DNA of 64,000 nt, from contig NZ_WBXP01000009.1 in the NCBI RefSeq assembly GCF_016415625.1, positions 45,546-109,545 on the forward strand. Reading direction: 5' to 3'. Position 1 is the first letter of the stretch. Each line of letters begins with the position of its first letter. The position numbers and the translations under genes were made by a program. The notes under the pieces were generated by a model that was not told the origin of the DNA, made no database searches, and saw only the letters and a list, made by a program, of their open reading frames with translations. Below are positions 10,401-19,335 of this stretch, piece by piece. Source of the DNA: Shimwellia pseudoproteus. Lineage in GTDB: Bacteria > Pseudomonadota > Gammaproteobacteria > Enterobacterales > Enterobacteriaceae.

Positions 10401-10829
10401 ATGAGCGCCTGGCTTCTCTATGCGCTGCTCTCTGCCGCCAGCGCGGCACTGGTGGCTATCTGCGGCAAGATAGGATTGCAACATCTGGATGCCAATACCG
10501 CGACGGCAGTACGCGCGGTGGTGATGGCCCTGTTTCTGGTGGGGGTGGTGGTGGTCCAGGGAAAAGTCAGCCTGGTGAGCCAGGTACTGGCGGATCGCAA
10601 AGCCCTGTTGTGGATTGTCTGTAGCGGGATAGCCGGAGCGCTCTCCTGGCTGTTCTACTTTATGGCCATTAAAACCGGCCCGGTGTCCCGGGTGGCCCCC
10701 ATCGACAAGCTGAGTGTGGTGTTTTCCGTGGTGCTGGCGGTTATCTTGTTTGGGGAAAAACTGTCCCTGGTGGCCGGGGTGGGCGTGGCGCTGATTGCCG
10801 GTGGTGCGCTGATGGTGGCGCTGGGCTGA
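10401..10829 (+). CDS. Small EamA/DMT-type permease
   Basis: A 142-residue, very hydrophobic protein with about five membrane segments, resembling a single EamA repeat of the drug/metabolite transporter superfamily. Such half-size members usually work as dimers. The end YFMAIKTGPVSRVAPIDKLS followed by a further helix pair is typical of the family. No substrate can be inferred. The first ATG at 10395 has GGA only 2 bases upstream, whereas the ATG at 10401 has it at a workable spacing of 8, so 10401 is preferred. I know of no E. coli counterpart between kdpE and pgm, so this may be a lineage-specific gene. Confidence 0.72.
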   Translation: MSAWLLYALLSAASAALVAICGKIGLQHLDANTATAVRAVVMALFLVGVVVVQGKVSLVSQVLADRKALLWIVCSGIAGALSWLFYFMAIKTGPVSRVAPIDKLSVVFSVVLAVILFGEKLSLVAGVGVALIAGGALMVALG

Positions 10830-10870
10830 TTCGCGATTCCCGGTGGGCAGACCTGACAATACCAGACGAT

Positions 10871-10898
10871 AAAAAAGGAACGCCGGGGCGTTCCTTTT
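10871..10898. terminator. Bidirectional terminator between the DMT permease gene and pgm
   Basis: Perfect 8-bp stem GGAACGCC/GGCGTTCC (10877-10894) with a two-base loop, six A before and TTTT after. It can serve the permease gene on plus and pgm on minus. Confidence 0.85.
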
Positions 10899-10922
10899 CG
10901 TTATCTGTCAGTAAGCGGGCGC

Positions 10923-12566
10923 TTATTTGGCGTTCTTCAGCACTTCGCTGACAATTTCTACCGCTTCTTTTTCGATCTGCTTGCGGTGTTCATCACCGAG
11001 GAAGCTTTCACAGTAGATTTTGTAGGCGTCTTCGGTGCCTGACGGACGGGCAGCAAACCAGCCGTTGTCGGTCATCACTTTCAGGCCACCAATAGAGGCA
11101 CCGTTACCCGGCGCCGCCGTCAGGCGTGCGGTGATCGGGTCACCGGCCAGGGTGCTGGCGCTAACCATTTCCGGGGAAAGCTTAGACAGCGCCGCTTTCT
11201 GTGCCGAGGAGGCCGACGCCTGTAAACGGTTATAGCTCGGCGCGCCGAAACGGGCGGCCAGCTCATCGTAATGCTGTTGCGGGTTTTTACCGGTGACCGC
11301 CGTGATTTCCGCCGCCAGCAGGCACATGATGATACCGTCTTTGTCGGTAGACCACGGGGTGCCGTTAAAGCGCAGGAAAGAGGCCCCGGCGCTTTCTTCA
11401 CCGCCAAAACCAAAGCTGCCATCGAACAGGCCATCAACAAACCATTTAAAGCCAACCGGAACTTCAACCAGTTTACGGCCCAGGTCGTTTACCACCCGGT
11501 CAATCATGGCTGAGGAGACCAGAGTCTTCCCTACCGCCACGTCGCTGCCCCACTGCGGACGATGCTGGAACAGATAATTGATCGCCACCGCCAGATAGTG
11601 GTTCGGGTTCATTAGCCCTGCCGGGGTAACGATACCGTGGCGGTCATAATCCGGGTCATTGGCGAAGGCCAGATCGAACTTGTCACGCAGCGCCAGCAGG
11701 CCCGCCATCGCACATTCAGAGGAGCAGTCCATGCGGATAGCGCCGTCTTTATCGAGGTGCATAAAGCGGAACGTCTGATCAACCTGATCGTTAACAATGG
11801 TCAGATCCAGTTTGTAGAACTCGGCAATACGCTTCCAGTATTCAATACCGGAGCCGCCCAGAGGATCAACACCCAGTTTCAGGCCGGCGTTCTGGATGGC
11901 TTTCATATCAACGATATCAGCCAGTCCTTCAATATACGGCTGCACCAGATCCACTTCTTTTACGTGACCACTGGCCAGGGCTTGCGCCAGCGGTATACGT
12001 TTCACGCCGTTGAGGCCATTGGCCAGCAGCGCATTGGCGCGTTCTTCAATCACTTTGGTGACGTTAGTATCAGCCGGGCCACCGTTCGGCGGATTGTATT
12101 TGATACCGCCATCTTCTGGCGGGTTATGGGACGGCGTAATGACAATGCCGTCCGCCTGCGGGCCAGCTTTCTGGTTATGAACCAGAATCGCATTGGACAC
12201 CGCCGGGGTCGGCGTAAAGCCGTTATCCTGCTGAACAATCACATCCACACCGTTAGCGGCCAGCACTTCCAGTACCGAAATAAACGCCGGTTCAGACAGT
12301 GCATGCGTATCCTTACCGACATAGCACGGCCCGGTAATCCCGTTGTTAGCGCGGTTTTCTGCAATCGCCTGGGCAATTGCCAGAATATGCGGCTCGTTAA
12401 AGCTGCGGCGCGCTGCGCTGCCGCGGTGCCCTGAGGTACCGAATTTAACGGCATGTTCTGGATTAGCGGTATCAGGTGCCAGTACATAATACTGGGAGGT
12501 CAGTTGAGCAACGTTAATCAAGTCGCTCTGCTGCGCCGGAAGACCGGCACGAGGATGGTTAGCCAT
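10923..12566 (-). CDS. pgm: Phosphoglucomutase (alpha-D-glucose)
   Basis: Interconverts glucose-1-phosphate and glucose-6-phosphate in the cytoplasm, linking glycolysis to glycogen, trehalose and sugar-nucleotide synthesis. It is 547 residues (E. coli 546). The active-site phosphoserine loop [11 protein letters not shown] is near residue 146, the Mg2+ loop DPDYDRHG is near 305, and the sugar-binding [10 protein letters not shown] is near 395. It lies 31 bp downstream of seqA on the same strand and is probably co-transcribed with it, as in E. coli. The terminator at 10871-10898 closes the unit. Confidence 0.97.
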   Translation of the reverse strand: MANHPRAGLPAQQSDLINVAQLTSQYYVLAPDTANPEHAVKFGTSGHRGSAARRSFNEPHILAIAQAIAENRANNGITGPCYVGKDTHALSEPAFISVLEVLAANGVDVIVQQDNGFTPTPAVSNAILVHNQKAGPQADGIVITPSHNPPEDGGIKYNPPNGGPADTNVTKVIEERANALLANGLNGVKRIPLAQALASGHVKEVDLVQPYIEGLADIVDMKAIQNAGLKLGVDPLGGSGIEYWKRIAEFYKLDLTIVNDQVDQTFRFMHLDKDGAIRMDCSSECAMAGLLALRDKFDLAFANDPDYDRHGIVTPAGLMNPNHYLAVAINYLFQHRPQWGSDVAVGKTLVSSAMIDRVVNDLGRKLVEVPVGFKWFVDGLFDGSFGFGGEESAGASFLRFNGTPWSTDKDGIIMCLLAAEITAVTGKNPQQHYDELAARFGAPSYNRLQASASSAQKAALSKLSPEMVSASTLAGDPITARLTAAPGNGASIGGLKVMTDNGWFAARPSGTEDAYKIYCESFLGDEHRKQIEKEAVEIVSEVLKNAK

Positions 12567-12597
12567 TGTCTGTTCCTTTCCATAATTGACGCGAAAA

Positions 12598-13149
12598 TCA
12601 GATAGTGCCGCACACTTTCTCGATCAGTTCCGCCGGGAACTGCATGGACTGCATGATGTGTTCAACCATCGCGCATTTGCGGCCAGTATTGGTGTTAGTA
12701 ATCACCCAGTACGGGGTAGCCGGAACCTGTTTCGGTTTGGTCTGGTTACCACTTTTCAATAATGTTTGCGCGTCAGAAGCGAAATATACGCGGGTCCGAC
12801 CGTGCAAGGATTCCGTTGCGGCGCCAAAGGCGCTTCCGTCCAGGGAATAAAGGGTCGTTAAAATTAATAAGAAACGATTAACAGCTTTCTTCTGTTCGGC
12901 ATACTCATCGGAGAGCATCAGTTCACGCATGGCGCGGACGCGATCCCGGGATTTATTCACCGGTTTTTCTGCCGGTGCCGCCGCAGGGGCCGCTACCGTG
13001 GCTTTAACAGGCACCACGCTGCCAGAGGCAGACTGAGCAGCAGTGATTTTCAGCATACGCCGTAAAATGTCGGACGCGCTCTCACCAATATGCAGAGTGT
13101 GGCTGGCAATATAGCGATACAGCTCGTCATCAACTTCAATCGTTTTCAT
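12598..13149 (-). CDS. seqA: Negative modulator of replication initiation SeqA
   Basis: Binds hemimethylated GATC sites, sequesters oriC after initiation, and organises new DNA behind forks. It is 183 residues (E. coli 181). The N-terminal oligomerisation segment begins [19 protein letters not shown] linker (about residues 40-68) rich in Ala, Pro and Val follows, then the C-terminal DNA-binding domain with TRVYFA and the ending [10 protein letters not shown]. The start at 13149 matches E. coli; the upstream in-frame ATG at 13182 would add 11 unfamiliar residues. It is first gene of the seqA-pgm unit and divergent from ybfF. Confidence 0.95.
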   Translation of the reverse strand: MKTIEVDDELYRYIASHTLHIGESASDILRRMLKITAAQSASGSVVPVKATVAAPAAAPAEKPVNKSRDRVRAMRELMLSDEYAEQKKAVNRFLLILTTLYSLDGSAFGAATESLHGRTRVYFASDAQTLLKSGNQTKPKQVPATPYWVITNTNTGRKCAMVEHIMQSMQFPAELIEKVCGTI

Positions 13150-13445
13150 CTTTATCCGGTGCAATAATCTTTCTGAATACAAGTTGTCAGGCGCTTACTT
13201 GCCCTTTCAGGCGCGGCGTCCTGGCGTGTCACCTCACCCCAGTCACTGTTTTTTCAGAGTCTGGAATTTACGGCATTCGCCCAGTCCCGCAAGCCGAAAA
13301 ATCTGAGAGTAAGCTTAACCCAACCTCCCGTAGCGCGAAACCCGGCCAGTAATAATGTTAATTAATCGTTACTTTGCCGCCGGGCAGTAGGTAGAATGCG
13401 GAACATGATACCCTAACCTGACCTCAGCCAAAAAAGAACTTTGCC

Positions 13446-14237
13446 ATGAAATTACATGCCCGGGTGCAAACTGCACAACAGATCAACAATAACCTGCCCC
13501 TCGTTCTGATCCACGGCCTGTTCGGCAGCCTGGATAATTTAGGGGTGTTGGCCCGGGATCTCGTGCGCGATCACCCGGTGATGCAAGTTGATCTGCGCAA
13601 TCACGGGTTATCCCCGCGCAGTAGCGATATGCAGTGGGCAGCGCTGGCGGCGGATATTCTCGACACCATGGATAGCGCCGGATTTGATAAGGCGACGCTG
13701 ATCGGCCACTCCATGGGCGGTAAGACCGCGATGGCGGTTACTGCCCTGGCGCCGGATCGGATTGATAAACTGGTGGCCATTGATATCGCCCCGGTGAATT
13801 ACCGGGTGCGCCGCCATGACGATATTTTTGCCGGGATTCAGGCTGTCACCGCCGCCGGGGTCACCAGCCGTCATGACGCCACGGCAATTATGCGTGACAG
13901 TATAAAGGAAGATGGGGTTATCCAGTTTCTGCTGAAGTCATTTGTCCAGGGCGAGTGGCGCTTTAATGTGCCGGTGCTGTGGGAGAATTATGCCGGTATT
14001 GTCGGCTGGGATGAAGTTCCCCCCTGGTCACACCCGGCGATGTTTATCTGCGGCGGCGACTCTCCTTATGTGAAGCCGGAATACCGGGAGGCGATTTTAC
14101 GCCAGTTCCCCCAGGCCCAGGCCCGCGTGATAGCCGGGACCGGCCACTGGGTGCATGCTGAAAAACCCGACACCGTACTGCGGGTTATTCGCCAGTTCCT
14201 CTCTTCCGGGGAGGCTTCCGGCCGGGAATCTGCTTAA
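13446..14237 (+). CDS. ybfF: Alpha/beta-hydrolase, acyl-CoA esterase YbfF
   Basis: Cytoplasmic esterase of 263 residues (E. coli 254). Visible are the oxyanion-hole HGLFGS near residue 23, the nucleophile elbow GHSMGG near 88, and the late catalytic His in GTGHWVHAEKP near 236. E. coli YbfF hydrolyses acyl-CoA and other esters in vitro, but its physiological role is unsettled. The C-terminus extends a few residues past the E. coli end. It is divergent from seqA, 296 bp away. Confidence 0.93.
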   Translation: MKLHARVQTAQQINNNLPLVLIHGLFGSLDNLGVLARDLVRDHPVMQVDLRNHGLSPRSSDMQWAALAADILDTMDSAGFDKATLIGHSMGGKTAMAVTALAPDRIDKLVAIDIAPVNYRVRRHDDIFAGIQAVTAAGVTSRHDATAIMRDSIKEDGVIQFLLKSFVQGEWRFNVPVLWENYAGIVGWDEVPPWSHPAMFICGGDSPYVKPEYREAILRQFPQAQARVIAGTGHWVHAEKPDTVLRVIRQFLSSGEASGRESA

Positions 14238-14369
14238 AAACCCATCGACTGATTTTCAGATTAGCCTTACGCGTTGGCGCGCCCTGTTCCCTGTTGTATT
14301 ATGGCGCGCTAATTAATACGCCCGGACTTACTGTTCCGTCGCCTGTTTCCTCTGGCAATACTCTTTATC

Positions 14370-14666
14370 ATGGCAAAAGAACAAACGGACCGTACGACAC
14401 TCGATCTGTTCGCAGATGAACGTCGCCCGGGTCGACCGAAAACGAATCCGTTGTCACGTGACGAACAGTTACGCATCAATAAACGGAATCAGCTCAAACG
14501 CGATAAAGTCCGCAGGCTTAAGCGTGTGGAACTTAAACTGAATAGTGACGCCGTGGATGCGCTGAATCAACTGGCGGAAGCGCGTAATATCAGCCGCAGT
14601 GAACTTATCGAAATCATGTTGATGGACTTACTCAGCGACACCCTGGCAGGAAAGTCCCCCCGCTAA
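14370..14666 (+). CDS. ybfE: LexA-regulated protein family YbfE (CopB-like)
   Basis: A 98-residue basic protein. The first ~60 residues are almost identical to recalled E. coli YbfE (TTLDLFADERRPGRPKTNPL, KRNQLKRDKVRRLKRVELKL). The rest has a ribbon-helix-helix look (AVDALNQLAEARNISRSELI), so it may bind DNA or RNA. E. coli ybfE is a known LexA target. Here the best upstream resemblance is a degraded CTG-N10-TAG at 14249-14264, too weak to claim a LexA box. Confidence 0.9.
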   Translation: MAKEQTDRTTLDLFADERRPGRPKTNPLSRDEQLRINKRNQLKRDKVRRLKRVELKLNSDAVDALNQLAEARNISRSELIEIMLMDLLSDTLAGKSPR

Positions 14667-14682
14667 CCGAGAATCTGCCGTT

Positions 14683-14709
14683 CCCCGTGGTGTATCAACA
14701 CCAAAGGGG
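14683..14709 (+). terminator. Interrupted hairpin after ybfE
   Basis: CCCC...GGGG and TGGTGT/ACACCA form an interrupted 10-bp stem 17 bases after the ybfE stop. There is no T-run, so it may protect the 3' end or act as a weak terminator. Confidence 0.4.
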
Positions 14710-14777
14710 AGCCGCCACTTCCATGTCGCAGACTGTGCACTCGGTACTGATAGCAGTTTCCGCAGCGGGAGCTGTTC

Positions 14778-14786
14778 TGCTATCAT
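14778..14786 (+). promoter_or_regulatory. Probable extended -10 promoter of fldA
   Basis: TGCTATCAT is an extended -10 element about 60 bp before the fldA ATG. The -35 region at the right spacing (TTCCGC) is poor, as expected for this promoter class or for one helped by SoxS. The SoxS link is E. coli knowledge; I did not identify a box. Confidence 0.5.
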
Positions 14787-14847
14787 TGTCCGAATCCATG
14801 GCATCAAGCAGCCACCCTATTTTAAGATTCAAGAGGTTATCTTACTC

Positions 14848-15378
14848 ATGGCGATCGTAGGCATTTTTTTCGGCAGCGACACCGGCAATACCGAAAACAT
14901 CGCAAAAATGATTCAAAAACAGCTCGGTAAAGATGTTGCTGAGGTGCACGACATTGCTAAAAGCAGCAAAGAAGATCTGGCCGCTTTTGATATTCTGCTG
15001 CTCGGTATTCCGACCTGGTACTACGGTGAAGCTCAGTGTGACTGGGATGACTTTTTCCCGACCCTGGAAGAAGTAGATTTCACCGGCAAGCTGGTGGCCC
15101 TGTTTGGCTGCGGCGATCAGGAAGATTACGCAGAGTATTTCTGTGATGCGCTGGGCACGATTCGCGACATCATCGAACCGCGCGGCGCTACCATTGTTGG
15201 CCACTGGTCTACCGAGGGTTACCACTTTGAAGCCTCTAAAGGCCTGGTGGATGACAACCACTTCGTGGGTCTGGCTATTGATGAAGACCGCCAGCCGGAG
15301 CTGACCCAGCAGCGTGTTGACGCCTGGGTTAAACAAATCTCCGCAGAAATGCAGCTCAGTGATATCATCAACGCCTGA
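14848..15378 (+). CDS. fldA: Flavodoxin 1
   Basis: Essential FMN electron carrier (176 residues) that feeds biotin synthase, LipA-type and MiaB-type radical-SAM enzymes, and activation of pyruvate formate-lyase. The FMN phosphate loop SDTGNTENIAK starts at residue 10. The stacking Trp is in GIPTWYYGE near 57 and the stacking Tyr in GDQEDYAEYFCDALG near 94. TTTTTTTGG-type FMN contacts are conserved. AGAGG precedes the ATG. It lies upstream of fur, as in E. coli, where some fur mRNA arises by read-through from fldA. Confidence 0.97.
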   Translation: MAIVGIFFGSDTGNTENIAKMIQKQLGKDVAEVHDIAKSSKEDLAAFDILLLGIPTWYYGEAQCDWDDFFPTLEEVDFTGKLVALFGCGDQEDYAEYFCDALGTIRDIIEPRGATIVGHWSTEGYHFEASKGLVDDNHFVGLAIDEDRQPELTQQRVDAWVKQISAEMQLSDIINA

Positions 15379-15684
15379 TGATAGCCCGGTGCAGGCTCAG
15401 GGCTGCGCCGGGTCATCGGTTTCACCTATAAAAAATATCGATAACAAGAATTGCTACAAGTTTTTAACTTTATATCAGAACGCGGTACACTAAAGGCCGC
15501 TTTAATGAATGTTTTTTCTTGTGATGCAGTGCTGACATTCGTTCACTAAAGGCTCTATTTGTGTGATGTTTCGTAGTTTTCATTTAGAATCAGCGGTTCT
15601 ATAATGAGACGCATTCATCTTTTGTTGTACCCGTTTTTAACTCCCTCAGGGGGCTAAATCGCTAAGCAACAGGATAACTCCCGC
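15379..15684 (+). promoter_or_regulatory. fldA-fur intergenic region with fur promoters
   Basis: 306 bp. Two promoter candidates are visible: TTAACT, 16 bp, TACACT (15464-15491), and TTTTCA, 17 bp, TATAAT (15577-15605). A TGTGATGTTTC half-site at 15562-15572 resembles a CRP site, and E. coli fur is CRP-activated. No good Fur box was found. The segment 15604-15684 is strongly E. coli-like and holds the leader ORF described separately. Confidence 0.55.
15604..15657 (+). CDS. Possible leader peptide upstream of fur (uof-like)
   Basis: ATG opens a 17-residue reading frame, MRRIHLLLYPFLTPSGG, ending in TAA 27 bases before the fur ATG and in the same frame. E. coli has a translated ORF here, uof, through which RyhB represses fur. 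I cannot confirm that this is its counterpart: its stop does not overlap the fur start, and its ATG overlaps the TATAAT of one promoter candidate, so only longer transcripts could contain it. Confidence 0.3.
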   Translation: MRRIHLLLYPFLTPSGG

Positions 15685-16134
15685 ATGACTGACAATAACA
15701 ACGCGTTAAAGAAGGCTGGCCTTAAAGTCACACTTCCCCGGCTGAAAATCCTTGAAGTGTTACAGGTGCCGGCTAACCATCACGTCAGTGCGGAAGAGCT
15801 GTACAAACGACTGATCGATATGGGTGAAGAGATTGGGCTGGCCACCGTGTACCGTGTGCTGAACCAGTTTGATGATGCTGGTATCGTCACCCGGCATAAT
15901 TTCGAAGGTGGCAAGTCGGTATTTGAACTGACCCAGCAACATCACCACGATCACCTGATTTGCCTGGACTGTGGCAAAGTGATCGAATTCAGTGATGACT
16001 CCATTGAAGTTCGCCAGCGTGAAATCGCGACCCGTCATGGTATTCGCCTGACCAACCACAGTCTGTATCTGTATGGCCACTGCGCTGAAGGGGATTGCCG
16101 TGAGAATGAACATGCTCACGACGACACTAAGTAA
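15685..16134 (+). CDS. fur: Ferric uptake regulator Fur
   Basis: Fe2+-dependent repressor of iron uptake genes, 149 residues (E. coli 148). The N-terminal winged helix (to about residue 80) contains LKVTLPRLKILEVLQ and EEIGLATVYRVLNQF. The dimerisation domain has the metal ligands of QHHHDHLICLDCGKVIEF (near 88-105) and HGIRLTNHSLYLYGHC. The His/Asp-rich tail HAHDD is typical. AGGATAAC precedes the ATG. The terminator at 16158-16179 follows. Confidence 0.98.
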   Translation: MTDNNNALKKAGLKVTLPRLKILEVLQVPANHHVSAEELYKRLIDMGEEIGLATVYRVLNQFDDAGIVTRHNFEGGKSVFELTQQHHHDHLICLDCGKVIEFSDDSIEVRQREIATRHGIRLTNHSLYLYGHCAEGDCRENEHAHDDTK

Positions 16135-16157
16135 CATCAGTCCCCACTGAAAATTAA

Positions 16158-16179
16158 CCGGGTTATGCCCGGTTTTTTT
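16158..16179 (+). terminator. Terminator of fur
   Basis: CCGGG, loop TTATG, CCCGG, followed by seven T, 23 bp after the fur stop. Confidence 0.85.
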
Positions 16180-16237
16180 ATCGCTGTTCATCCGGAGGAA
16201 ATGCAGCGCCGGAAATACGCTAACCATGTCGCCGCAT

Positions 16238-16266
16238 AAAAAACGGTGGCCCCCGCCACCGTTTTT
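16238..16266. terminator. Terminator of chb (bidirectional)
   Basis: CGGTGGC/GCCACCG stem with a CCCC loop, flanked by six A and five T. It lies 22 bp past the chb stop and can act on both strands, insulating fur from chb. Confidence 0.85.
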
Positions 16267-16288
16267 AAGCATCCCCTGCCGCGGCAGG

Positions 16289-18940
16289 TTATTTCGCCGT
16301 TGTCACCCGGCTGGTGCGCTGGCCATCAGGGCTCCGGGTGCGAACCTGTACATCCCCGCTCACCTGTGGGCGCGCGCTGTCCTGATAGCGCTGCCACTGT
16401 TTACCGTTATCCAGTGAGTATTCAATGGCGATACCCGGCAGGCTGACATTGGCTTCCAGTACACCATTGGCCACCCGGGCACCGGGCACCGGCAGGCGAT
16501 AAGCGATGGCGGTTTTATCCACTTTCGCCAGTTCACGCTGACCCAGCAGGTTGGCAAACCGCTCCCAGTCTTTATGCAGCGCTTGCGCATCCACATGATG
16601 GGTAACCCCGCCCTGATACTCACGTCCGGCCTGGAACGGTTGCTCCCAGCCCGCTTTATGCCAGGCGCGTTCTGCCATCACGATAATCCGCGGGAACAAC
16701 CGGTATTCCAGCTCATCGTCGGTGCGTACCACCTCACTCCACACCTGGGCAGACATCCCGTACGCCCCCGGCCAGGGTTTATCAGACTTGGCGGTAAAGG
16801 CCATCCCGTCACGATCCACGGAGGTTTCCGCATTCTGCGGCAGGTTGTTCGGGGCAAAACTGAACAGTTTACGTTCGTCGGTAAAACGGGTGCCCCAGTA
16901 GTACCCCGGCTCCATCGGATCGACTTCATAAGGGAAGTCGAGATAGACATAATCCGGGTTGGAGATGGTGACCTCATAGCCTTTATTGGCCCAGTCATTG
17001 GCGGAGTCCGCCCCACCCCAGTACAGGGTATCCCAGAAGTTGACCCCCACCCGTTTAGTGGCAAATGCCTGCGCGTCTTTGGCATCTTTCAGGCCATCCT
17101 GCCAGGCCTGCATTTTCTCAATACCGTGCTTGTCGACAATTTTACTCACTTCCACCGCGAACCAGCTCGGCAGATGATCCATATCCTCGACTTTGCCCGC
17201 TTTCAGCATTGCCTGGCAAACCTGAGACTTCGCCCAGGGTTTATCCTGCTTGCTAAGATCCAGCTGGCCTTTGCCCGCTTCCGGTTTGTTTTTATCGGTA
17301 TAGCCAGGGCCGAGGTAGATATTCTTCGCTTCATCCCCCCCAAAGTGCCAGGTGCTCAACGGCAGCCCGGCCTCTTTGTGCATCTGCTGGATCTCACCGA
17401 TCACTTTATCAATAAAGTTACGGGACGACTCCAGACACGGGTTGAGGTAGCCTGTGCGATCGTAGAACTGCACCCCGCGGGTATTGGAGGTATCTGTCGG
17501 ATCCAGCAGGCGATACGCGCTGGCCTCCTGGGTTTTACCGGCTTTCATCAGCCGATCATAACGCGCTTCCATGGCGATCACCGCCGCCCGGGCGTGGGCC
17601 GGTACGTCTATCTCCGGGATAACCTCGATATGGCGGGCTTTGGCATATTTCAGGATCTCAATATAGTCTGCTTTGGTGAAGAACCCACTGCCGTTGGTGG
17701 AGGTATCCGGGCCGGACCCCAGCTGCGGCAGCAGACAGGTTTTTTCGCTCAGATCGTGGCAACGCTTACTGCCTATCTCGGTCAGCTCCGGCAGGCCGGG
17801 GATTTCGATACGCCAGCCTTCGTCGTCCGTTAAGTGGAAGTGGAATTTATTCAGCTTGTAGGCGGCCATTTGATCCAGCGCACGCAGGATCACCGCTTTA
17901 CTGTGGAAGTTGCGCCCGACATCAATAAACATCCCGCGATACGGGAAGCGCGGGGCATCCTGAGCGTCCAGGGTGGCGATTTTCATCGCGCCCTGGGTGG
18001 GGATCAGCGACAAAATAGACTGCATCCCATAGAACACCCCGGCCTGATCATAGCCGGTCACCACGGCCTCTTTGGCACCGATATGCAGGCGATATGCCCC
18101 CGGAACCGCATCGTCACCGTTAAATTCACCGCTGGCAATCTGGGCGTTAACCGGGTAACTGCCGTCGGTTTTAACCCCCAGCAGCGCAAAGCGATCGGTT
18201 ATCGCCTGGGCAGAAGGCGCCGACAGCGCTGACAGATCCAGTTTTACCCCTTTACTGAGATCAACATCCTGGCCGTGAACCGTAACCCGGGACGGACTGG
18301 GCAGGATCTGCCCGCGCAGCTGCTGGGCGTTAATCAGCTTCACATCGCTGTTCTTCTCAAAACGCGCTTCGGCCGTCATCAGGATATTTTTATCGTCCGG
18401 GGTCCGCTTCCACTGATCGCCGGTAATGGGTGATACAAACTGGGTGACATCTTCGGTATTGGTGCTGGCAATCACTTTCGGGGTCGCATCGCCGGAGGTC
18501 ACATACCAGCGCGGGATGACATCCGTCATAAACAGCTGCCAGTATTCATTCACAATCGGGATGGTTACCGACTGCCCGGCGGGGAAGCCGGTAAATTTTT
18601 TGGTCGGCGACAATTTGTGAAGATCACCGACAATATGGGTGACCGTAAACTGATCGTTATCGATTTTCAGGATCTGGCGAATACTTGGGAAATAAATCGC
18701 CCAGTCGCTGTCGGTAATCGCCTCACCGTGATTGGTCAGGGTAATGGTCGCCTTATTACAGGAGGCCCAGTCAGCCCCCAGAGCGGCGCAGTCCACGCCA
18801 TTCTGGGCCGCATGGTTGTCATTAATGGTGTAGTTAACCGCCAATTGGCTGATGCGATCCACGGTTTGCTGGCCGGCAAATGCCGCGCCGCTGGCGATCA
18901 ATCCGGCAATGACCGTTGCCGGTATGCTTGCTTTAAACAT
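16289..18940 (-). CDS. chb: Chitobiase, periplasmic beta-N-acetylhexosaminidase (GH20)
   Basis: Cleaves terminal GlcNAc from chitobiose and short chitooligosaccharides. 883 residues, close to Serratia marcescens chitobiase. A signal peptide [19 protein letters not shown] ends near AFA|GQQ (residue 23), so it is exported. In order: an N-terminal carbohydrate-binding domain with a Cys pair ([16 protein letters not shown]), the GH20b domain, the TIM barrel with [15 protein letters not shown] and the catalytic Asp-Glu pair in [10 protein letters not shown], and a C-terminal immunoglobulin-like domain. The start at 18940 follows GAGGGAATCAGC; the in-frame extension to 18994 overlaps chiQ and lacks a signal. 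Third gene of chiP-chiQ-chb; E. coli K-12 lacks it here. Confidence 0.93.
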   Translation of the reverse strand: MFKASIPATVIAGLIASGAAFAGQQTVDRISQLAVNYTINDNHAAQNGVDCAALGADWASCNKATITLTNHGEAITDSDWAIYFPSIRQILKIDNDQFTVTHIVGDLHKLSPTKKFTGFPAGQSVTIPIVNEYWQLFMTDVIPRWYVTSGDATPKVIASTNTEDVTQFVSPITGDQWKRTPDDKNILMTAEARFEKNSDVKLINAQQLRGQILPSPSRVTVHGQDVDLSKGVKLDLSALSAPSAQAITDRFALLGVKTDGSYPVNAQIASGEFNGDDAVPGAYRLHIGAKEAVVTGYDQAGVFYGMQSILSLIPTQGAMKIATLDAQDAPRFPYRGMFIDVGRNFHSKAVILRALDQMAAYKLNKFHFHLTDDEGWRIEIPGLPELTEIGSKRCHDLSEKTCLLPQLGSGPDTSTNGSGFFTKADYIEILKYAKARHIEVIPEIDVPAHARAAVIAMEARYDRLMKAGKTQEASAYRLLDPTDTSNTRGVQFYDRTGYLNPCLESSRNFIDKVIGEIQQMHKEAGLPLSTWHFGGDEAKNIYLGPGYTDKNKPEAGKGQLDLSKQDKPWAKSQVCQAMLKAGKVEDMDHLPSWFAVEVSKIVDKHGIEKMQAWQDGLKDAKDAQAFATKRVGVNFWDTLYWGGADSANDWANKGYEVTISNPDYVYLDFPYEVDPMEPGYYWGTRFTDERKLFSFAPNNLPQNAETSVDRDGMAFTAKSDKPWPGAYGMSAQVWSEVVRTDDELEYRLFPRIIVMAERAWHKAGWEQPFQAGREYQGGVTHHVDAQALHKDWERFANLLGQRELAKVDKTAIAYRLPVPGARVANGVLEANVSLPGIAIEYSLDNGKQWQRYQDSARPQVSGDVQVRTRSPDGQRTSRVTTAK

Positions 18941-18957
18941 GCTGATTCCCTCGTCCC

Positions 18958-19290
18958 TTATTGTGGTTGATTGCTGGCGTGGAGCTCCTGCCAAATGCGG
19001 GTACAGATAACGTTAGCCTCTTCATCATTCCCGGATTTACGGGCGTTAATGCAGTGCTGATAATCCAGCACTTTGACCTGCTGCTGTTCGGCAAAGGCCT
19101 GATGTTGCGTCTCGGTACGTAATACCTTCAGCACCTCCTGGCAGGCGGCAACCTTGTCAGGGTTGCCGTCGGCGCTGCGAATGCAGGCGCTGTAGGCCTC
19201 TTTCAACCGGCTATCCTGCTGTGGGGCGGGTGTGGTGGTACACCCGGCAATCGCCAGCCCAGCCAGCAATAAACAGATCTGCTTTTTCAT
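18958..19290 (-). CDS. chiQ: Chitosugar-associated lipoprotein ChiQ
   Basis: A 110-residue lipoprotein. Its signal peptide [17 protein letters not shown] ends in the lipobox LAIAGC, with the acylated Cys at 17. Four further cysteines lie in the mature part ([31 protein letters not shown]) and could pair as disulfides. It matches E. coli ChiQ (YbfN) in length and pattern. Function is unknown; co-transcription between the chitoporin and chitobiase genes implies a role in chitosugar uptake. It is 17 bp from chb. Confidence 0.88.
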   Translation of the reverse strand: MKKQICLLLAGLAIAGCTTTPAPQQDSRLKEAYSACIRSADGNPDKVAACQEVLKVLRTETQHQAFAEQQQVKVLDYQHCINARKSGNDEEANVICTRIWQELHASNQPQ

Positions 19291-19309
19291 TGATTCACTC
19301 CATTAATGG

Positions 19310-19328
19310 CGGGCAGCCCGGCTGCCCG
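19310..19328 (-). repeat. chiP-chiQ intercistronic hairpin
   Basis: CGGGCAGC/GCTGCCCG perfect 8-bp stem with a three-base loop, between the chiP stop and the chiQ start. No T-run follows, so full termination is unlikely; it could stabilise chiP mRNA or uncouple chiQ expression. Confidence 0.6.
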
Positions 19329-19335
19329 GCTGGCT

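Noticed and set aside
14249..14264. LexA box upstream of ybfE
   Set aside because: CTGATTTTCAGATTAG keeps the CTG but not the CAG end and lacks the AT core of the SOS consensus. Too weak to annotate.
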